From the NCBI GenBank assembly GCA_017993835.1, contig JAGOLX010000010.1, forward strand, positions 85,587 to 149,586: DNA of 64,000 nucleotides, written 5' to 3'. This DNA is from Phycisphaerae bacterium. Lineage in GTDB: Bacteria; Planctomycetota; Phycisphaerae; Sedimentisphaerales; Anaerobacaceae. The position numbers and the translations under genes are program-made. Under the pieces are notes generated by a model that saw nothing but the letters and a program-made list of their open reading frames with translations, made no database searches and had not been told where the DNA came from. Shown here piece by piece: positions 25,833-34,474 of the stretch (position 1 is the stretch's first letter; each line of letters starts with the position of its first letter).

Positions 25833-26577
25833 AGGCGTCCGGCGGGACTACCCATCGCAAGGCGAGGGGCGTGACCCACAGTGGCCCGACGGCAGACTGC
25901 GAACACGGCCTCGACGCGGCGTCTCGCGGATTGGCGATCGAACCATTGAGGCCAACGGATCGTATTGATATAAACAGGCCGCTCAAGGTGCATCCACACC
26001 GTAATGGCGGTCTAGCGATGTGAGAGGATTCTGCCACAATTAGGGTTGACAGATCCAAATCGGTCGGTATAGTAGAGGAGTGTGGGTTGAGACGTGAACA
26101 AATGAGAGCCCACGCCAGCGAACCACAAGGCTTTTGTCGGGTGTGCCGGCAGGCCATTCACAATCACTTGTCTGAAATCGTTTGGTCTATTGTTGTCTGT
26201 CTGGATACTGTCATTGGAGCACGGACATGGCCACCGCCAAGATCCATCTCATCTTGTCGACGCTGGGATCGCCGCACGGCGAGAATCCCTGCCGGAGCTT
26301 TCCGTGCGCGCTCCCCGGCCTGGCCCACGAGAGCAAGCATCCCCATCTCGCCAGGAGCGATGATCCACCGATAAGCGTTTCCCCGCCGACGGGTTCCGTG
26401 TCGGTCCCGCGTTCGTCTCCCACGTGCTGCTGATGCGACGGCTGTAGCGTCATTCCACGCGTATGGGGGACCATCCCTCCCCCACATCCCGGCAGTCTCG
26501 TCGTCGGAAGGATGCAGTGCGGGCTGTGAACGGGACTCCGACCTCGTCACACAATCACACAGTAGGAGTGCGCGAAC
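25833..26577. other. Intergenic region with long leader, no confident gene
   Basis: This region holds a strong plus-strand promoter (26046-26073) and no confident gene. A short frame from ATG 26227 to 26433 (TTGGAGC upstream; begins MATAKIHLILSTLGSPHGEN) and another from 26102 with a CRVC motif overlap each other; both are poor candidates. Most of 26080-26577 may be the leader of the Cys/His gene row. Confidence 0.4.
26046..26073 (+). promoter_or_regulatory. Strong promoter upstream of the Cys/His gene row
   Basis: Perfect TTGACA (26046-26051), 16 bases, TATAGT (26068-26073). The next plus-strand genes are those from 26578 on, so the transcript would have a leader of roughly 500-760 bases. 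Confidence 0.65.
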
Positions 26578-26844
26578 ATGACACAATCGAGAAGCGATCT
26601 ATGCGCGACGGACCCTGACCGAATCGCAAACACTGTCAGAGTCAACGCCGGACGAAGAGGAGAGACCCGAATCGCAGGGCCGACATCGTGCCGGATGGGC
26701 GCGATTCCAGGTCCGCGGATACGAGAACCCGAATCAGGAACCAGACGCGGAGCGGTAGGCCCGTCCTGGAGTGGATCACGGCGAGGCGCGGCCGCTGCTT
26801 CGCGTCTGTGCCCGGACGCAAAGAGAAAGGAGATGAGTCAATGA
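26578..26844 (+). CDS. Possible 88-residue leader ORF, doubtful
   Basis: ATG 26578 follows TAGGAG, and the stop overlaps the start of the next gene by four bases (ATGA), which is a coupling arrangement. The predicted protein is Arg-rich and low in hydrophobic residues and is not recognised, so it could be a chance frame in a long leader. Confidence 0.3.
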   Translation: MTQSRSDLCATDPDRIANTVRVNAGRRGETRIAGPTSCRMGAIPGPRIREPESGTRRGAVGPSWSGSRRGAAAASRLCPDAKRKEMSQ

Positions 26845-27539
26845 CCCACAAGAGAATACAGCAGATCATCACCGGAGCCATCACCGAAACGCCGATGGAG
26901 TCTTGGAAGTGCTACCACGTGTGCTGGTGGGAAGGGGCGATCCAGTGCTGCCACGTCCACCACACAAAAGAGCATCACCCGTCGTTCTTCGCCGCCAATG
27001 GATCGGTATTCGCGGACGGACTGAACGAGTACCAGTGGAGACTCTTGACGAGCCGGGTGGAGGACTTCTGCCGCAGCCGCAGGATCTCGTTGACTCGCGG
27101 ATGGCCGCGGCGCTGGCGGCAGACGACGCACTCGGGCAGGGAAGAACGTCAGATCACGGAGTTCGATTCTCTGCGTCTGAACACCCTGATTGCGGACATC
27201 AAGGCGCCCGGAGCGCCGGTGAGTCCCTTCCTGGACAGGCTTCAGCGGGTGCTGGAATCGGCCCGCACCGTGGCTCCCAGAGAGGTTGCGGCCAACGTCG
27301 TCACGATGAACTCGCAGGTGCGACTGAAGGATCCTAAGAGAAAAGACGAGATGACCTGTTCTCTCGTTTTCCCACTGGACGCCGTGAAAGGGGAGGACCT
27401 CGACAAGAGGAACGTCTCCGTCCTTTCTCCGATGGGTTTGTCGATGCTCGGGCGACGAGTCGGCGACACCATCGAAGGGCGCATCCAAGTCGACCAGATG
27501 CTGTATCAGCCGGAAGCCGCAGGGGATTTTCACCTGTGA
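26841..27539 (+). CDS. Fusion of novel Cys/His domain with GreA/Rnk-type domain
   Basis: A 232-residue protein, ATG 26841 behind AAAGGAG. Residues 1-90 form the domain shared with the next two genes: ITGAI, CYHVCWWEGAIQC, HHTKEHHPSFF, with C28, C36, H41 and H46 in a C-X7-C-X4-H-X4-H pattern that could bind zinc. Residues about 105-232 resemble Rnk/GreA C-terminal regions: FDSLRLNTLIADIK, VNSQV-like VVTMNSQVRLKD, CSLVFPLDA, VSVLSPMGLSMLGRRVGDTIE. Rnk-type domains bind RNA polymerase or act as nucleotide kinase regulators. I infer a transcription-related adaptor; the N-terminal domain is not one I recognise. Confidence 0.65.
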   Translation: MTHKRIQQIITGAITETPMESWKCYHVCWWEGAIQCCHVHHTKEHHPSFFAANGSVFADGLNEYQWRLLTSRVEDFCRSRRISLTRGWPRRWRQTTHSGREERQITEFDSLRLNTLIADIKAPGAPVSPFLDRLQRVLESARTVAPREVAANVVTMNSQVRLKDPKRKDEMTCSLVFPLDAVKGEDLDKRNVSVLSPMGLSMLGRRVGDTIEGRIQVDQMLYQPEAAGDFHL

Positions 27540-27622
27540 GCAGGTAGAACGTGCGATGGATCAACCTTGGCAAACCCTCGAACGGGCACGCGCATTGTGC
27601 GTGAGAGTCCAAAGGAGATGAC

Positions 27623-27946
27623 ATGATGGTGGAAAGACAGGTTCGAGACATGCTGATGAGCGCCATCGATGCCGCACAACCCGATCCACTCCGACACTAC
27701 CATGTGTGTTACTGGCACGGTGAGATCCGGTGTCTTCCGTCTCGCCACACGACGAAGTCCCATCCGGTCTTCTTCACGATCGCGGGCCGGCTCCTGTCGC
27801 GTGGCCTCTCGCCGCGCCAGGTGTGGGTGCTGACGCATCGGGTCTTCCACATTTGCAAGATGACGGGCCTGTCGCTCGACGGCCTGTCCGGGAACAACGA
27901 GATGGTCGTCTCGAACAGGCGTGAGCTTCAGGAGGAACTCGTATGA
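27623..27946 (+). CDS. Stand-alone Cys/His domain protein, copy 2
   Basis: A 107-residue protein, ATG 27623 behind AAAGGAG. It is essentially the shared domain alone: RQVRDMLMSAI, HYHVCYWHGEIRC, LPSRHTTKSHPVFF, then a helical part LSPRQVWVLTHRVFHICKMTGLSLDGL. C29, C37, H42 and H47 keep the C-X7-C-X4-H-X4-H spacing. Its stop overlaps the start of copy 3 by four bases, so the two are translationally coupled. Function unknown. Confidence 0.65.
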   Translation: MMVERQVRDMLMSAIDAAQPDPLRHYHVCYWHGEIRCLPSRHTTKSHPVFFTIAGRLLSRGLSPRQVWVLTHRVFHICKMTGLSLDGLSGNNEMVVSNRRELQEELV

Positions 27947-28350
27947 GGATCGAAGGACAAATACGAAGCATCATAACAGGCGCCATCCGTGATGCGCAGG
28001 CCCATCCGGTCCGCGATTACCATGTGTGCTACTGGCAGGGCAGGATCCGATGTCTTGCCTCGCACCATACGACGAAGGCTCATCCGGTCTTCTTCACCGC
28101 ACTGGGCCAGATCCTCGCGGCGGGCCTGTCGCCTCAGCAGTGGGAGGCGCTGACGCGTCGGATCCTCCATTTTCACAGGATGACGGGTCTGACGCTCAGC
28201 GGGCTGCCGTTCCCCCGTGTCGACGCGCGGGGGAACGAAGCCGACCGGCTGACCCATCAGTCCGGAGAATACGCCAGGAAGACGCGGACGCCCGGTGATT
28301 CGCCATGGTTCAGGGTCTGGGCCGTGTCAGGCTCGTGCCGGTCCTGGTAG
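27943..28350 (+). CDS. Stand-alone Cys/His domain protein, copy 3
   Basis: A 135-residue protein, ATG 27943 behind AGGAGG. The shared domain (RSIITGAIRDAQ, DYHVCYWQGRIRC, LASHHTTKAHPVFF, LSPQQWEALTRRILHFHRMTGLTLSGL) is about half identical to copy 2, with C29, C37, H42 and H47 conserved. The last 50 residues are unrelated, low in structure, and may have been altered by the repeat element that follows at 28390. Function unknown. Confidence 0.6.
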   Translation: MRIEGQIRSIITGAIRDAQAHPVRDYHVCYWQGRIRCLASHHTTKAHPVFFTALGQILAAGLSPQQWEALTRRILHFHRMTGLTLSGLPFPRVDARGNEADRLTHQSGEYARKTRTPGDSPWFRVWAVSGSCRSW

Positions 28351-28389
28351 AACCCGCACCATAAATGGGGCCCCACTCCACCCCCGGGT

Positions 28390-28500
28390 TGTCATTCCCG
28401 CGAACGCGGGAATCCAGTTCCTGGGACGCGTTGCATACCACGGCTCGTGGATTCCTGCCCCCGATCGGGTCGAGGGCAGGCCTTAGCGCAGGAATGACAG
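28390..28500. repeat. Interspersed repeat 'C' copy
   Basis: TGTCATTCCCGCGAACGCGG, GAATCCAGTTCCTGGGA, CACGGCTCGTGGATTCCTG, and GGCAGGCCTTAGCGCAGGAA followed by TGACAG: a palindrome-bounded element that also occurs at 24440-24560 and in tandem at 55691-56128. Confidence 0.7.
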
Positions 28501-28526
28501 TGCCCAGCCCATGCCTCGTCGCCCCA

Positions 28527-28600
28527 CGCGATGCCTACGCGAAGCAGTTCAACTACGGCCTGGATGCCATCTGCGAAGACCATCGAAGAAGCCCAAATGA
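28527..28600 (+). pseudogene. Decayed copy of the 29195 antitoxin-like gene
   Basis: The frame encodes RDAYAKQFNYGLDAICED, nearly the same as RDAHAKQFNYDLDAICED in the intact small gene at 29195-29365, then diverges. There is no start codon context left, and a type C repeat lies directly upstream. It suggests an older duplicate of the toxin-antitoxin unit. Confidence 0.65.
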
Positions 28601-28652
28601 GGGCTGGCTCCGCTGTTCCGGGGTGCTGTTTCTCCGGACCCTGTCTACGGTA

Positions 28653-28680
28653 TTGGCACGCCCATCAGAATTGGTATAAT
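28653..28680 (+). promoter_or_regulatory. Promoter of the PIN toxin gene
   Basis: TTGGCA (28653-28658), 16 bases and a perfect TATAAT (28675-28680), with a leader of about 32 bases to ATG 28719. Confidence 0.7.
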
Positions 28681-28718
28681 CACAGGAGACCAAGGATCAG
28701 AGGCACAGTCGGACAGTC

Positions 28719-29198
28719 ATGAAGCAGAAAGTATACATCGAAACCAGCGTCGTGAGCTACCTGTCGGGAAGGCTGTCTCGCGATGTCGTTGTCGTGGGCC
28801 GCCAGGAGATCACCCGCGAGATCTGGCCTCTCTTGACAGAGCGGTTTGATTGCTATGTCTCTGCCTTGGTGCGTGAAGAGGTCGAGCGTGGCGATCCCGA
28901 GGCGGCAGGCGGCCGACTCGCCGTTCTGGCAGACATGACGGCACTGACAATCTCGGACGAGGCTCGAGATTTGGCCAAGGCCATGATCCAGAACGGCCTG
29001 ATGCCGTCGCAATTCGCCGAGGATGCGTTGCACATCGCCATCGCGGCCACGAACGGCATGGACTACGTCCTGACGTGGAACTTCCGCCACATAAATAACG
29101 TACAGACCAAAGTGAAAATAGAGACTCTCATCGAGGGCTGTGGGTACGAGCCACCCTTGGTGTGCTCGCCTGAGGAATTGTTCGGAGAATCGCCATGA
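28719..29198 (+). CDS. PIN-domain toxin (VapC-like)
   Basis: A 159-residue PIN protein. The first acidic residue is glutamate (VYIETSVVSYL, E8), as in one VapC-like subfamily; further acidic positions are in SALVREEVE (about 53-54), AEDALHIAIA (D102) and GMDYVLTWNFRHINN (D115). It would be a metal-dependent RNase, presumably restrained by the small protein that starts inside its stop codon (ATGA). The toxin-first order differs from most VapBC operons. Confidence 0.8.
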   Translation: MKQKVYIETSVVSYLSGRLSRDVVVVGRQEITREIWPLLTERFDCYVSALVREEVERGDPEAAGGRLAVLADMTALTISDEARDLAKAMIQNGLMPSQFAEDALHIAIAATNGMDYVLTWNFRHINNVQTKVKIETLIEGCGYEPPLVCSPEELFGESP

Positions 29199-29365
29199 AG
29201 GATCCGATTGTCGATGAAGTCCGCCGGGCGCGGGACGCCCACGCGAAGCAATTCAACTACGACCTGGACGCCATCTGCGAAGACCTCCAAAAACGCGAGA
29301 AGGCCTCCAGCCAACCAACCGTCTCCCTGCCCCCCAAACGGATCACGAAGAAGAAGGCCGTGTAA
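29195..29365 (+). CDS. Small antitoxin-like partner of the PIN protein
   Basis: A 56-residue protein, ATG 29195 overlapping the toxin's TGA. It reads MKDPIVDEVRRARDAHAKQF and continues with a helical stretch and a short basic tail (PPKRITKKKAV). This type often follows PIN genes of the YIETS subfamily. It has no classic ribbon-helix-helix or AbrB signature, so its antitoxin role rests on context. A broken copy lies at 28527. Confidence 0.65.
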   Translation: MKDPIVDEVRRARDAHAKQFNYDLDAICEDLQKREKASSQPTVSLPPKRITKKKAV

Positions 29366-29622
29366 GACCGGCAAGGGACGACACCTCAGATCTGTGCGGA
29401 GTGGCCGTCCCCACGCTTCAACGCAGTGTTTCTTGTCTTCCAGAAACAGGCTACAAATCCTCCAGAATCCTCTGCCCGCAGGAATACGCCACAGCTCATT
29501 CTGAAGAGGATAATAGCGGGTGCGGACTCTTTGTATGCTTGCCCTGTTTTTCCCCAAGCCTGACCAGTTTTCTGACGATATTGTTAGCGGAGACTGTCTC
29601 TGAGCTTAGAAAGGAGAGCGAA

Positions 29623-30348
29623 ATGGAAATCACAGCCTTGCGCCGACTGACATGCGACCTTGTGGAAGAAGCGTGGAGTCAAGTCTCCGCGCTCCCTGAT
29701 ACCGAGCCCGCACAGGAAGTTCGGCGCTCAGTCGCCAGCTATTATCTCTTTGCATCAAGAGAGTATGTAGTGGGGGCTTGGCAAATGCTCAGCGAGAACA
29801 GACGATTGGCAGCTCTCGCCCTCTCCCGCTGGCCCCTTGAAGCCGCTCTGAATCTGCTGTGGGTGCTGGCGGGTAATGGAGAAGTCGATCAGCGTATAAC
29901 TGACTTGCGAGCGAAGGCTCTCCGGCAGGAGGAGGCATTGCAGAGAGGGATTGCCGAGGCATTCCCCACTCTCGTCGTACCCCATGGAGAGACTGCGAAA
30001 AAGGTCGCAAACGCCGCTCGAAATCTCGGAGCCAGGAGGCTGGACTCTCTCGAAAGGCGAATGGAAGAGCTTGAGGCTACCGACATCGCGACTGGGAAGC
30101 TCGGCGAACTGGGGCCCAGACTCTATGTCTATTACAGAATCTGTTCGGTGGCGGTTCATGCGCACCCGAGGGTATGGGAGAACCCCGACAAGAGAGTAGC
30201 CAAGCCGTGGGTAATATACCGTATTACCGCTTCTTCTCCTCTGTATCTGGTTGCAGCAGCATACTGCCTGACGGATAGCGGTGATATCGACAAGCTATAC
30301 AAGTGGTGGGCCGAGGTCGAGTCGCTGTTAGACAAACAGGGAACGTGA
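29623..30348 (+). CDS. Hypothetical helical protein
   Basis: A 241-residue protein from ATG 29623, preceded by AAAGGAG; upstream codons in the open frame look noncoding. It is mostly helical, with SVASYYLFASREYVVGAWQMLSENRRLAALALSRWPLEAALNL and YYRICSVAVHAHPRVWE. The pattern recalls HEPN-like or DUF5677-type proteins, but the R-x4-H motif is absent. Base composition is lower in GC than its surroundings, which fits an acquired gene. It could belong to the accessory island with the PIN module; function not recognised. Confidence 0.5.
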   Translation: MEITALRRLTCDLVEEAWSQVSALPDTEPAQEVRRSVASYYLFASREYVVGAWQMLSENRRLAALALSRWPLEAALNLLWVLAGNGEVDQRITDLRAKALRQEEALQRGIAEAFPTLVVPHGETAKKVANAARNLGARRLDSLERRMEELEATDIATGKLGELGPRLYVYYRICSVAVHAHPRVWENPDKRVAKPWVIYRITASSPLYLVAAAYCLTDSGDIDKLYKWWAEVESLLDKQGT

Positions 30349-30706
30349 CAGTGCAAGGTACGTTCTCCGGCGGAGCTCCATGTTCATCCTGTGCTGCTGA
30401 TTCCCAAGAACTAGAACGGATTTCCAGATCATCCTCTGGCCGAACCATGGGTTGTTTGCGGACAGAGCCTTGGGATCGGACGAAGGAGTGCGTTTAACGC
30501 GTTGTTGGGTACCGGCGGGACTGGCGGAAGTTCGCCCCGAGTCGTTCCCCTCTCCGCCGGCACCTGGCAAAGCGATAAACGCTCTTGGTTACGGCCGAAG
30601 GCCGGGCTGGGTGAATCCATCCAGACCGCGGCATCGATGATTTATGATTGCCGATTGATGACTGTCGGTAGGGCGTAGTCGGCGGCCGGTGAGGAGGCTG
30701 TGGCCT
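30349..30706. other. Intergenic region, no gene seen
   Basis: No coding frame or RNA is recognised. A short piece TACGGCCGAAGGCCG and an AT-rich ATGATTTATGATTGCCGATT block near 30590-30660 look like repeat fragments. Confidence 0.4.
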
Positions 30707-31777
30707 TCAGCCGAGACCTTCCAAGAGCCTGCCGATCTGCTGCGGCGAGGGAAGCTGGCCCTGGAGTTCTCTTGGGAGGCGTCGGACGATGCGATACGTC
30801 GCCACCCCGATGGGCCGGTGGGCGTCACGAAGGGCATATTCAACGATGGTCCGCCGCTTCTCCTTGCACAGGATGATCCCGATGGAGGGATTCTCCCCTT
30901 CCTCGCGAGCGCGATCGTCGAGTGCCGCCAGATAGAACTGCATCTTGCCCACGAACTCGGGCTCGAACTCCCCGACCTTCAATTCGACGGCCACCAGACA
31001 TTTGAGCCGGCGGTGAAAGAGCAAGAGATCGATGAAGTACTCCCTATCGTCCACCTCCAGGTGGTATTGGCTGCCGACAAAAGCGAACAGGCCGCCCATG
31101 GCCCGCAGGAACGCCTCGATCCGCACGACCAGGGCCCGTTCCAACTCCCGTTCCGCGTGTTCCTCGCCCAGCTCCAGGAAGTCGAACGTGTATTCATCCC
31201 GGACCGCCAGCTTGGCCTGCGCACGCTGCGCCGGCGTAAGCGCTGTGTCGAAATTGGTCTGGCCCAAGAGGGTCTTTTCGTACGACTGGTTCTCGATCTG
31301 GTGGATCAGAACGTTTTTGGACCAGCCGAACTTGCGGGTCATGCGGATGTAGAACTCTCGTTCGAGGGGGTCCTTGCAGCGCTCCAAGATGACCAGATTG
31401 TGACTCCAGCCAATTTCTCGCACCAGTGGTGCGAGTTTTTCGGAGGACGCATAGTCCTCATAGAAGCCCTTGATACGCCAGAGGTTGGAAGCGGAGAATC
31501 CCGCCACCCCCGGGAACTCCGCCTGAAGGTCGGTCGCCAGCCTCTGGACCACGGACCGACCCCATGACTGCCCCGCCTGCCGTTCCACAATCATCCGTCC
31601 AATGTCCCAATAGAGGGCCACGAGCTCTCTGTTGACGGCGCGGAGCGCCTCATACTGGGCGGCACGGACGCGGTCTTTGATTTCCGTCAGCAGGCGGCCG
31701 TACTCCGAGCCGGCGATTCTCGCAGCCGGCGGCTGCAATCTTCCGAGAGCCACCTTCTTGTCAGAGCGTTTCTTCAT
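30707..31777 (-). CDS. YhcG-type PD-(D/E)XK nuclease (DUF1016)
   Basis: A 356-residue protein of the YhcG/DUF1016 type. ATG 31777 is preferred (AAGGATG upstream); TTG 31810 is an alternative. The N-terminal half is the DUF1016_N helical domain (ALRAVNRELVALYWDIGRMIVERQ, LAPLVREIGWSHNLVILER). The C-terminal nuclease core has REYFIDLLLFHRRLKCLVAVELK, giving the D and E-x-K residues, then GKMQFYLAALDD. Such proteins are frequent in defence and accessory islands near restriction systems; none is present here. Confidence 0.85.
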   Translation of the reverse strand: MKKRSDKKVALGRLQPPAARIAGSEYGRLLTEIKDRVRAAQYEALRAVNRELVALYWDIGRMIVERQAGQSWGRSVVQRLATDLQAEFPGVAGFSASNLWRIKGFYEDYASSEKLAPLVREIGWSHNLVILERCKDPLEREFYIRMTRKFGWSKNVLIHQIENQSYEKTLLGQTNFDTALTPAQRAQAKLAVRDEYTFDFLELGEEHAERELERALVVRIEAFLRAMGGLFAFVGSQYHLEVDDREYFIDLLLFHRRLKCLVAVELKVGEFEPEFVGKMQFYLAALDDRAREEGENPSIGIILCKEKRRTIVEYALRDAHRPIGVATYRIVRRLPRELQGQLPSPQQIGRLLEGLG

Positions 31778-31841
31778 ACGGCTGACATCCTTGTTTTTGA
31801 GCCCCAACAAGCGTCATGATAGGATCGCAGGAGGCTCGCCT

Positions 31842-32855
31842 TCAGTATTGGACTTTGTCGCCTCCCTGGAGTCGGATCCAGGTGGTGAAGGTTTCGCCGT
31901 TCTCTTCGAGCAGGATCACGCGGCCGCCCCGTGGAAAACCGTCTCGGCCGTAGGTGTCACAGCCCGTGGCCCGGCCGTAGATCAGACGGATGCCGCGGTA
32001 TTGGGCCTCGAAATCGCTGACGTGGTCGTGCCCGACAAACGTCCCTTTCACGTCGCCGCGTTCGAGCATGGCCGCGAACAGTCCGGAATTGATCCGAGGA
32101 CAGGCGACACCCTCGTGTCGATGCCCGACGACGTCGGCCTGTGCATCGGTCAACGCGTATTCGTATTCCAGCAGCGGGATGTGGAAGAACGCCAGGGCCG
32201 GGTGAGGTTTGCCGTCTCGCTCCTGGGCCAGGGTTTTGGAGGTCTGGCTGTACCAGGCGATCTGATCGGTGTGGATCCAATCGTAGTTGCCGAGTTCCTT
32301 CTTGCCTGTGTAGGAGTTGGAGTCGAGCATGTAGAGGACCCATTTCTTCCGGGTCCCGTCGGCGCTGTAGATGGGCAGGTAGTAGTTGCTGGCGCCGAAG
32401 ATCTCCTGCGGTCCCATCCGTGAAACGGAATACGGCTGGCGGACGAACATCTCCATCAAGCCCCGGCGGTCCTTGGGTTTGTCGACGTCCTTGGGCCACT
32501 CATCGTCGTGGTTGCCCAGGACCACGCCCCAGGGGATCTTCCGCTCGGCCATCGGGCCGGCGGCCAGCGCGACGGTCTCCTGTCGCTTGGCGGCCCCGGC
32601 GAGAGTGTCCCCCGTCAGGACGACCAGTTGGGGTTTTTCGATGTCGAGGATCGCTCCGACCAGGGCCAGGGTCTGCTGGTCCTTGTCGCCGCCTGCGTGG
32701 AGGTGCATGTCGGTGAACTGGACGATCTTGAATCGGCCGGCAGGATCGAATTTCAATTGAGTCTCCTCGGAGAATGCGGTGTCCGCGGCGGACAAAACTG
32801 CGGCAAGGGACATCAAGGCTCCAAGCAGGATGGATCGCCGGCGTATTCCGATCAT
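31842..32855 (-). CDS. Exported calcineurin-like metallophosphoesterase
   Basis: A 337-residue protein, ATG 32855 behind GAAAGGAAG. A signal peptide (RRRSILLGALMSLAAVLSAADTAFS), possibly Tat-like because of its RRR, precedes the phosphoesterase domain with the full metal-binding set: FTDMHLHAG, LTGDTLAG, LGNHDDEW, VGHRHEG and VGHDHVSDF. The family includes Icc-like and purple-acid-like phosphatases; the substrate is unknown. It probably acts in the periplasm. Confidence 0.85.
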   Translation of the reverse strand: MIGIRRRSILLGALMSLAAVLSAADTAFSEETQLKFDPAGRFKIVQFTDMHLHAGGDKDQQTLALVGAILDIEKPQLVVLTGDTLAGAAKRQETVALAAGPMAERKIPWGVVLGNHDDEWPKDVDKPKDRRGLMEMFVRQPYSVSRMGPQEIFGASNYYLPIYSADGTRKKWVLYMLDSNSYTGKKELGNYDWIHTDQIAWYSQTSKTLAQERDGKPHPALAFFHIPLLEYEYALTDAQADVVGHRHEGVACPRINSGLFAAMLERGDVKGTFVGHDHVSDFEAQYRGIRLIYGRATGCDTYGRDGFPRGGRVILLEENGETFTTWIRLQGGDKVQY

Positions 32856-33846
32856 TGCGTTCTTCCTTTCTCTGATTGTCGTGTCATCCACATGCCCACA
32901 ACTGGGCGAGAATTCACGACAGTAACCAGTAGATCCAGGCGCAGTCAAGGCTTCATCCAGACCATCCAACAGCCATCCGAATCCCATCTCACGCGGCTTT
33001 CAATCCGCCTGATGGTGAATGGTGTTGATTTATATGAAACATACAGGCGTCACGGAGCGTCTATCTGTTTGGGAAAGGAGTCTCACGCTCGGAGTGTCAA
33101 GTTTGAGGACGGGCAGGACTGCCGTCAAGACTTCACACTTCACCCTGGGCCGAAGGCCGTTTCTGCGAAACGAACCCAGTTTCTGGTCGGGCCAAGACAA
33201 TTCACCACGGAGGCACAGAGATCACGGAGAAGAACAGATATTTCGCGGCTGGATCCCAGACCCATGGGGGACTCCTCCACATCCTTCTCCGTGCCCTCTG
33301 TGTCTCGGTGGTGGAGATTTCTGCGAAACGAACCCAATTCGCCGGCGGCGAAGCGAAGGGCAAAGGTATGTTGGAAAAGGAGTTACGGCGGATTCGGCCT
33401 GATGAATTCCGACAGACAAGTTCGGTAGCAGGCACGACCGCTTTGGCGGACTTCGTGCGCCTGGTTCGGAGTTCCTTCAGGCGACAGCAATGTAGCCCAG
33501 CCGCCCCCGGCTGGGATCACCCCGGAGGGCGGGGGTGCCACGGTCGTGCGTCGGGAGTCTCGTCCTGTCCATTCGGATCACCCCCGAGGGCGGGGGTGCC
33601 ACATTGCCACACTGCCACACGGCCACACGGTTCGATTGCCGATCTTGCTCGTGAAAACGCATTGGGGAGCGGCGGAGGAACGAAGCCAATTTCCCGCTGA
33701 CCGCCGTCTCGTCGCGTGCCGGGTCGGATTGGGTTCGTTTCGCACAATTGCGGTTGCGTCGGTCGGCCTGCGGGGTCATAATCCCGCCGGAACAGATGCT
33801 CCGAAGGCCGCGGAAACGCGGAATCTCAGACCATGGAAGTAGAACG
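32856..33846. repeat. Dense cluster of interspersed repeats, no gene seen
   Basis: About one kilobase without a convincing gene. TTCTGCGAAACGAACCCA occurs at about 33160 and 33328, and its complement GATTGGGTTCGTTTCGCA near 33726. Between the first two lies an inverted pair CCACGGAGGCACAGAGATCA / CCTCTGTGTCTCGGTGGTGG. Type D hairpins (CCCCGGAGGGCGGGGGTGCC and CCCGAGGGCGGGGGTGCCAC) follow at 33488-33605, with a CACACTGCCACACGGCCACA tract. The elements appear nested. Confidence 0.7.
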
Positions 33847-34458
33847 ATGGAAACGAGAATCGAAGCAGTGCTCTTCGACTGGGGCGGCGTGCTGATCGAC
33901 AACCCCGGGCCGGGACTGATGAGCTACTGCGCAAAGGCGCTGGGCGTGTCCGTCGAGGACTACACGCGAGTCCACAGCCACCGCGGCCAGCCCTTCCAGA
34001 GAGGGGCGATCCCCGAGGAGGTCTTCTGGCGCCGGGTCTGCGAGGACCTGGGCTGTCCCACGCCCACGCGACCTTCCCTGTGGGGTGAGGCCTTCCGCGC
34101 GGTCTATTCGCCGCGAGCGGAGGTCTTCGGCCTGGCCCGACGGCTTCGCGAGAATGGCTGCAAGACGAGCCTGCTGTCGAACACGGAGGTCCCTGCGATG
34201 GAGTTCTTCCATGACCTGCGGTACGATGCGTTCGACGCGGCGACGTTTTCCTGCGCCGAAGGGGTCGTCAAGCCGCAACGGGAGATCTATGAGATCGCCG
34301 CCCGCAAGCTCGGGGTGACGCCGGCCCGGTGTGCGTTCATCGACGACAAGCCCGAGTTCGTCGAGGGCGCTCGCAGGACGGGCATGAAAGGCATAGTCTA
34401 CGAGGACTCCTCACAGGTAGTTGAGGGACTGGTCCAGTTCGGGATTCGGGCGCGGTGA
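33847..34458 (+). CDS. HAD-superfamily hydrolase
   Basis: A 203-residue HAD hydrolase from ATG 33847 (GGAAG upstream). The four motifs are LFDWGGVL (nucleophile D), LLSNTEVP (Thr/Ser motif), GVVKPQREIYE (Lys) and CAFIDDKPEFVEGA (acidic pair). The residue two after the nucleophile is Gly rather than Asp, as in the D-x-GGVL epoxide-hydrolase/haloacid-dehalogenase-like subgroup. Substrate unknown. It is followed after a repeat by the methyltransferase gene and may be cotranscribed. Confidence 0.85.
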   Translation: METRIEAVLFDWGGVLIDNPGPGLMSYCAKALGVSVEDYTRVHSHRGQPFQRGAIPEEVFWRRVCEDLGCPTPTRPSLWGEAFRAVYSPRAEVFGLARRLRENGCKTSLLSNTEVPAMEFFHDLRYDAFDAATFSCAEGVVKPQREIYEIAARKLGVTPARCAFIDDKPEFVEGARRTGMKGIVYEDSSQVVEGLVQFGIRAR

Positions 34459-34474
34459 TTTGGATCGCGAGTTT

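Noticed and set aside
26087..26433. Two overlapping short frames in the leader region, one with a CRVC motif
   Set aside because: They overlap in different frames and have unlikely composition; kept only as a note in the intergenic entry.
33308..33700. 130-codon frame in the repeat cluster
   Set aside because: It is composed of translated repeat blocks (KRTQF..., GGRGCHGRA...) and has no ribosome binding site.
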